NCBI GenBank assembly: GCA_003248805.1
Contig: QFQY01000013.1
Location: 27,134-91,133, forward strand
Length of the DNA: 64,000 nt
Direction of reading: 5' to 3'
DNA from: Chelatococcus sp.
GTDB lineage: Bacteria; Pseudomonadota; Alphaproteobacteria; Rhizobiales; Beijerinckiaceae
Under the pieces are notes generated by a model that saw nothing but the letters and a program-made list of their open reading frames with translations, was not told the origin of the DNA and searched no databases. How positions within the stretch are numbered: the stretch's first letter is position 1; every line of letters starts with the position of its first letter. Made by a program: the position numbers and the translations under genes. Shown here in pieces: positions 60,291-64,000 of the stretch.

Positions 60291-60325
60291 GAAAAAGCAG
60301 CAGCGCCCGGAGAGGCTCCAGGCGC
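60291..60325 (-). terminator. Terminator candidate of rpsU
   Basis: On the minus strand a hairpin (GCGCC/GGCGC and GGAG/CTCC with one mismatch, 60303-60325) is followed after six bases by five T (60292-60296). It lies 55 nt after the rpsU stop. Confidence 0.55.
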
Positions 60326-60379
60326 GGCTCGGTCTCGCGGGCTGTGCGGCGGCGACGGGGCGCCGGCCGCGACAGAGAA

Positions 60380-60613
60380 TCAGGGGCGCTTGGGCTTGAC
60401 CGGAGCCGGCAGCAGACCTTCGCGCTGCAGCTTCTTGCGGGCCAGCTTGCGGGCGCGGCGGACGGCCTCGGCCTTCTCGCGCGCCTTCTTCTCGGAGGGC
60501 TTCTCGAAATGCCCGCGGAGCTTCATCTCGCGGAAGATACCCTCGCGCTGCATCTTCTTCTTGAGGGCGCGGAGAGCCTGGTCGACATTGTTGTCGCGAA
60601 CGAGAACCTGCAC
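60380..60613 (-). CDS. rpsU: 30S ribosomal protein S21
   Basis: 77 residues from a GTG at 60613 giving MQVLVRDNNVDQALRALKK, the canonical S21 N-terminus. An in-frame TTG 30 bases upstream would add ten residues not found in the family. KKKMQREGIFREMKLRGHFEKPSEK is diagnostic, and a basic Arg/Lys-rich tail follows. It binds the 30S head-platform near the anti-Shine-Dalgarno. It follows purK on the same strand, as in other rhizobia. Confidence 0.94.
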   Translation of the reverse strand: MQVLVRDNNVDQALRALKKKMQREGIFREMKLRGHFEKPSEKKAREKAEAVRRARKLARKKLQREGLLPAPVKPKRP

Positions 60614-60728
60614 GTGAATGTCCGTATCTAGCGGTTGATCCAAAAGACGGCCTGCGAGCCGACTTGCGGATCGCGCGAAGGATCGTGCGGATAACAGAAT
60701 TCCACCGGGCTGTCCACGCTGCGCAGCG

Positions 60729-60750
60729 GCAAAAAAGCCGGTTTCTTCGG
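60729..60750 (-). terminator. Short terminator after purK
   Basis: Minus strand: AGCCG-AAGAAAC-CGGCT followed by a run of T (the plus strand shows AAAAAA at 60729-60734). The stem is short (5 bp) but the T tract is good. 17 nt beyond the purK stop. Confidence 0.55.
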
Positions 60751-60766
60751 CTCTCTCGCGACGCGG

Positions 60767-61861
60767 TCAGACGGCCTCGGGCCTGACGCGCGTCACATGG
60801 CCCATCTTGCGGCCGGCGCGGACCTCGCGCTTGCCATAGAGATGCAGATGGGCGCCAGGCTCGGCCAGAATATCGCGCCAGCGCAGGGCGGCGTCGCCGA
60901 TCAGATTCTCCATCTCGACGCGGCCGCGCCGGGCGGTCGCGCCCAGCGGAAAGCCGCAGACGGCGCGGACATGCTGGTGGAACTGCGAGGTCTCGGCGCC
61001 CTCGCTCGTCCAGTGGCCGGAATTGTGCACGCGCGGGGCGATCTCGTTGACGACGACGCTCTCGCCATCGCCGACGACGAACATCTCGACCGCGTAGACG
61101 CCGACATAGCCCAGCGCCTCGCCGATTCGCCGGGCGGCGTCGATCGCGGTCGCCGCCGCGCCGGTGGTGAGCTGCGCGGGCACGCGCGTGAAGGCGAGGA
61201 TATGGTCGCGGTGCTCGTTCTCGCAGGGCTCGAAGGCCGCGAAGGCACCGTCCGGCCCGCGCGCGGCCACCACGGAGACCTCGCGCGAGAAGGGCACGAA
61301 GCCCTCGAGGATCGCGGGCGCGGCGGCGATGGCTGCATATGCCTCGGCGAGGCTGGCGCCGGGCGCGATCTTGACCTGGCCCTTGCCGTCATAGCCGAAG
61401 CGGCGGGTCTTCAGGATGCTGGGCCGGCCGAGCGCGGCGACGGCCGTCTCGAGGTCCGCCAGCGAATCGACCGCGCGGAAGGGCGCGACGGCGAGGCCGA
61501 GCCCCGAGACGAAGGTCTTCTCGCTCAGCCTGTCCTGCGTCACGGCCAGCGCATGGGAGCCGGGGCGCAACGGCACCCTGGCGGCGAGAAAGGCGGCCGT
61601 CGCGGCCGGCACGTTCTCGAATTCGTAGGTCACGACGTCGACGGCCTCGGCGAAGCGGGCGAGCGCCGCCTCGTCCTCGTATTCGCCCTGCGTATGCCGG
61701 GCTGCGACATCGAAGGCGGGGCTGTCCGCCTCGGGCGCGAAGATGTGGCAGCGGACACCGAGATCGGCGGCCGCCAGCGCGATCATGCGGGCGAGCTGGC
61801 CGCCGCCCAGAATGCCGAGCACGGCACCCGGCGCCAGCGCCACGGAGTCGGACGTGCTCAT
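60767..61861 (-). CDS. purK: N5-carboxyaminoimidazole ribonucleotide synthase
   Basis: 364-residue ATP-grasp enzyme that carboxylates AIR to N5-CAIR in purine synthesis. Has GILGGGQLARM (about 16-26), YEFENVPAAT, LKTRRFGYDGKGQ in the ATP-grasp loop, and the late NEIAPRVHNSGHWT with metal ligands. Its ATG overlaps the purE stop by four bases (ATGA), so the two are translationally coupled. The C-terminal end is MGHVTRVRPEAV. Confidence 0.96.
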   Translation of the reverse strand: MSTSDSVALAPGAVLGILGGGQLARMIALAAADLGVRCHIFAPEADSPAFDVAARHTQGEYEDEAALARFAEAVDVVTYEFENVPAATAAFLAARVPLRPGSHALAVTQDRLSEKTFVSGLGLAVAPFRAVDSLADLETAVAALGRPSILKTRRFGYDGKGQVKIAPGASLAEAYAAIAAAPAILEGFVPFSREVSVVAARGPDGAFAAFEPCENEHRDHILAFTRVPAQLTTGAAATAIDAARRIGEALGYVGVYAVEMFVVGDGESVVVNEIAPRVHNSGHWTSEGAETSQFHQHVRAVCGFPLGATARRGRVEMENLIGDAALRWRDILAEPGAHLHLYGKREVRAGRKMGHVTRVRPEAV

Positions 61862-62370
61862 GCCTGGTGCCCAGCCTCGTCCCTGTTCGGGCGCTCGGCG
61901 ATGGCCGCGCTCTGGCGGGCGCGGAAGGCATCGAGGCGCTGCGCCAGGGCTTCGTCGGAGAGGGCGAGCACGGCGGCGGCGAGGAGGGCGGCGTTGACCG
62001 CGCCGGCGCGCCCGATCGCCAGCGTGCCGACGGGAATGCCGGCGGGCATCTGAACGATCGAGAGCAGGCTGTCCTCGCCGGAGAGCGCCTTGGATTCGAC
62101 GGGAACGCCGAAGACCGGCAAGGGCGTCAGCGAGGCGGTCATGCCGGGCAGATGGGCCGCGCCGCCAGCGCCGGCGATGATGACCTTGAAGCCCTGGTCG
62201 CGGGCGCCCCTTGCGAAGGCGAACATGCGGTCCGGCGTGCGATGGGCCGAGACGATGCGCGCGTCATAGGGAATCGCCAGCGCGTCCAGAGTCTCGGCGG
62301 CATGACGCATCGTCGCCCAGTCGGACTGGCTGCCCATGATGATGGCGACGGGTGGGCTGGTCTCGGCCAT
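61858..62370 (-). CDS. purE: N5-CAIR mutase
   Basis: 170-residue class I PurE that converts N5-CAIR to CAIR. Has IIMGSQSDWATM (phosphate-binding loop), SAHRTPDRM with the catalytic His, IAGAGGAAHLPGM and VFGVPVESKALSGEDSLLSIVQMPAG (ends given). The ATG at 62370 is the family start; the frame's upstream part (to 62412) is not. It precedes purK in an ATGA-coupled unit. Confidence 0.97.
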   Translation of the reverse strand: MAETSPPVAIIMGSQSDWATMRHAAETLDALAIPYDARIVSAHRTPDRMFAFARGARDQGFKVIIAGAGGAAHLPGMTASLTPLPVFGVPVESKALSGEDSLLSIVQMPAGIPVGTLAIGRAGAVNAALLAAAVLALSDEALAQRLDAFRARQSAAIAERPNRDEAGHQA

Positions 62371-62476
62371 GGGATGGGCTCGCTGACGCGGCTGCGAAGG
62401 GAAACGCGCCATCTAGACCGGAGGGGCCGGGGAGGCAAGCCGCGAATCGGCCTGCCGCGCGCCAATCCGTCGCCGT

Positions 62477-62695
62477 TCAGGCGATGATGTCCGGCGTCAG
62501 GGCATCCTCGATCTGCGCGATGCGGTCCTTGAGGTAGAGCTTGCGCTTCTTCAGCCGCTGGACCTGGATCTGGTTGGCGGCTCCCATGCGTTCCAGCGCG
62601 TCGATGGCACTGTCGAGGTCGCGGTGCTCTTCGCGCAGGCGCGCGAGTTCCGTCGTGAAGGTCTCGACCTCTTCAGGGCTGAGCTCGAATCCCAT
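62477..62695 (-). CDS. YdcH family (DUF465) protein
   Basis: 72-residue predicted helical hairpin protein: LARLREEHRDLDSAIDALER then a second helix LKKRKLYLKDRIAQIEDAL. The R-L-K-K-x-K-L-x-L-K-D signature is typical of DUF465. The ATG at 62695 starts the family; upstream residues of the open frame are not related. Cytosolic, function unknown. It lies upstream of purE on the same strand and is divergent from a paralogue at 62920. Confidence 0.85.
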   Translation of the reverse strand: MGFELSPEEVETFTTELARLREEHRDLDSAIDALERMGAANQIQVQRLKKRKLYLKDRIAQIEDALTPDIIA

Positions 62696-62919
62696 GGTCG
62701 TCCCATCATCGCCGCGATTGCGCGCGACTATGCTGAGACGCAGGCCGCGCCGCAAGAGCGACGCCGCCCGCGCCGGTGGGACGGCACATATTCTCGCCGT
62801 CCCGGAAAGGAGCTGGTGAGGATCACAGAATCTCATGAATGCGGCGTGACAGAACCCCGCAGACGTGAAGCCGGCTCCATGTCAGACTGATACCGTCAAC
62901 CGCTCGTAGGAGGATCCAG

Positions 62920-63108
62920 ATGTCGCTGCATGCCCATCTCGCGGAGCTCGAACGCAAGCACCGTCAGCTCGAGGAAGCCATCGCCGCGGCGAAGGCCCGT
63001 CCCGCGGCCGACGATCTCAGCGTGGTCGAGATGAAGCGAAAGAAGCTGCTGCTGAAGCAGGAGATCGAGCGCGTCCGGCAGACCATGCCGGAGCAGACCT
63101 TGCACTGA
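62920..63108 (+). CDS. YdcH family (DUF465) protein, paralogue
   Basis: 62 residues with the same helical hairpin: AHLAELERKHRQLEEAIAAA and EMKRKKLLLKQEIERVRQ. AGGAGGATC lies before the ATG, a strong ribosome site. It is divergent from the other YdcH gene; the 224 bp between them must hold both promoters. A terminator follows at 63162. Confidence 0.88.
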   Translation: MSLHAHLAELERKHRQLEEAIAAAKARPAADDLSVVEMKRKKLLLKQEIERVRQTMPEQTLH

Positions 63109-63161
63109 GGCGAAGCAGCGGGCCGCGGCGGCCCGCGACAGGTTGCGTTGAAGACGGATCG

Positions 63162-63191
63162 AACCGGCCCCCGAAACGGGGCCGGTTTTTT
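63162..63191 (+). terminator. Rho-independent terminator after the YdcH gene
   Basis: Perfect 10-bp stem AACCGGCCCC / GGGGCCGGTT (63162-63171 with 63178-63187), loop of six, run of six T in total from 63186. Confidence 0.92.
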
Positions 63192-63250
63192 GATGCGTGG
63201 GGCGAGGGCACGGGCGGCTTACCCCCTTAGCGGTCAGAACCCTTCAGTGC

Positions 63251-63601
63251 TCAATCTGGCTTGAACAGGTCTCCGAAGCCGAGCGTGTTGCTGATCGCGG
63301 CCATTGCGAGTGCCGAGACGACGATGGCGGCGGCCCATGTCGCGCGCCTCCTTATCCCATTGCCGCGACGATTTCTTATCACCGCCGCTGCCGATAGCCA
63401 CGCTCCCGCAACCCAAAGTGGGAGGGACAGCAAGAGAAGCATCCAGAAGCCTAGTTCGTGGGCGCTCCGTGCCCGACCGTTGAGAGCCTCTGAAGCGCTG
63501 AGCGGGATCAGATGTCCTAGGATCGCGGCGGACAGTAGCAACGCACCGAAAGACATTGCTGTGGCCATGAGCAGGATGGTGAGGTTCCGGATAGGGGGCA
63601 C
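63251..63601 (-). CDS. Small membrane protein, three predicted helices
   Basis: 116 residues from a GTG at 63601, chosen because GAGG lies five bases upstream; an ATG 33 bases downstream (63568) is the alternative. Hydrophobic segments at about 8-30 (LLMATAMSFGALLLSAAIL), 52-74 (LGFWMLLLLSLPLWVAGAW) and 90-108 (WAAAIVVSALAMAAIS), with a basic loop (RNRRGNGIRRR) between the second and third. No family recognised. The DNA here is visibly less GC-rich than neighbouring genes, which may mean more recent arrival or weaker coding selection. Confidence 0.55.
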   Translation of the reverse strand: MPPIRNLTILLMATAMSFGALLLSAAILGHLIPLSASEALNGRARSAHELGFWMLLLLSLPLWVAGAWLSAAAVIRNRRGNGIRRRATWAAAIVVSALAMAAISNTLGFGDLFKPD

Positions 63602-64000
63602 AGAAGCCTCGCTGGTTGGAACGACGATAAGCCAGTGGCGCGATCTGGCCAATGCCTGCTCCCGCCCCGAAGCCGACACCGGGCATAACCCCGCCTGCTT
63701 ATCCCCGTAGCCTCGAGCCCCCGCTATCCTGCCCCGGCTGCACTCGACCATGGGGGCTGTCGCGAGGCATCGTGCGGCCGGGTGCGGTTTGCGGGGTTCG
63801 GCAGGCGCCGCCGTTGCGGGCGGGCCTTTCGTAAGGTCGAGCGGGTCCAGGTCCTCCGACAGGGGATAAGGTGCCGCGACGCCGAAAATCCCGCGCGCGG
63901 AGCCGGGCGGCGCGGGATCGGCGCTGCATCGACACCTCGACATCGACACTCGACATCGGCACGCGGCCAAGATCCGCGCGCCACCCGGCTCCGCGCATCC
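63602..64000. other. Window end without recognisable gene
   Basis: 399 bp. Both strands have open frames, none with family features, start signals and composition that I can support. An imperfect TCGACA-type short repeat occurs at about 63929-63959. The open frame of the small membrane protein extends into this stretch, but its upstream residues look non-coding. It may contain the 5' region of a gene outside the window. Confidence 0.4.

Noticed and set aside
63602..64000. Open frames at the right edge, including an extension of the small membrane protein
   Set aside because: Translations are Pro/Arg-rich without motifs, start signals are weak, and the better ribosome site supports the shorter gene at 63601.

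Overview
This window is very GC-rich chromosomal DNA from an alphaproteobacterium, most likely of the order Hyphomicrobiales (Rhizobiales) and plausibly Bosea or a close relative. That placement is an inference. It rests on the split transhydrogenase (pntA1/pntA2/pntB) behind an aa3-type oxidase subunit IV gene, the YdcH-purE-purK-rpsU block, an RpiR-controlled iol operon, a His-rich Zur, a candidate EcfG-type promoter, fused DctQM TRAP permeases and several families of dispersed palindromic intergenic repeats. I saw no rRNA, tRNA, CRISPR array, transposase or phage gene.

Regions: 1-1.3 kb holds the 5' part of purA, cut by the window edge. 1.5-5.0 kb has a tyrosine phosphatase-like gene, an M20 amidohydrolase and lpdA. 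5.2-9.9 kb is a same-strand run: PEP mutase/ICL-fold enzyme, unknown 105-residue protein, GNAT acetyltransferase, SDR, and two tandem erythronate dehydrogenase-like paralogues. 10-14.1 kb has glmM, an outer-membrane beta-barrel protein and gpmI. 14.3-26.4 kb mixes a GST, an HWE-type histidine kinase, fhs, a phnM-like gene broken by one in-frame TGA, divergent idnD/idnO, folD, a cytosine deaminase-like amidohydrolase, an NAD(P)H:quinone oxidoreductase, a MarR regulator and a DMT exporter. 26.5-34.6 kb has kup, zur-ispG, an internally deleted remnant of a 3-hydroxybutyrate dehydrogenase coupled to a patatin-like lipase, DUF3830, a YbaL-type antiporter and a PHA-system protein. 34.8-36.9 kb holds small stress or envelope proteins. 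36.9-43.8 kb is a one-strand myo-inositol operon (rpiR-iolC-iolD-iolE-iolB), with a different palindromic repeat in each of the three gaps between iolC and iolB. 44.1-50.9 kb holds a TRAP uptake system divergent from an acyl-CoA synthetase, a double PPC-domain protein and a BKACE-family enzyme, which together look like an uncharacterised carboxylate catabolic locus. 51-57 kb has LssY-C and UbiB-like proteins, then coxIV-pntA1-pntA2-pntB. 57.4-64 kb has a cytosolic double-PAS chemoreceptor with a G9 tract in its leader, a TPR lipoprotein, rpsU, purK, purE, two divergent YdcH proteins and a small membrane protein.

Functionally the window combines housekeeping (purine synthesis, C1-folate, glycolysis, isoprenoid and peptidoglycan precursors, NADPH balance) with accessory sugar-acid, inositol and carboxylate catabolism. 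The most interesting points are the TRAP/ligase/PPC/BKACE locus, the repeat-filled iol operon with a GGAA-N6-TTCC operator candidate, the bdhA remnant retained in frame before the patatin gene, the single-stop phnM, an EcfG-like promoter before a DUF883-like membrane protein, and the hairpin in the purA leader.
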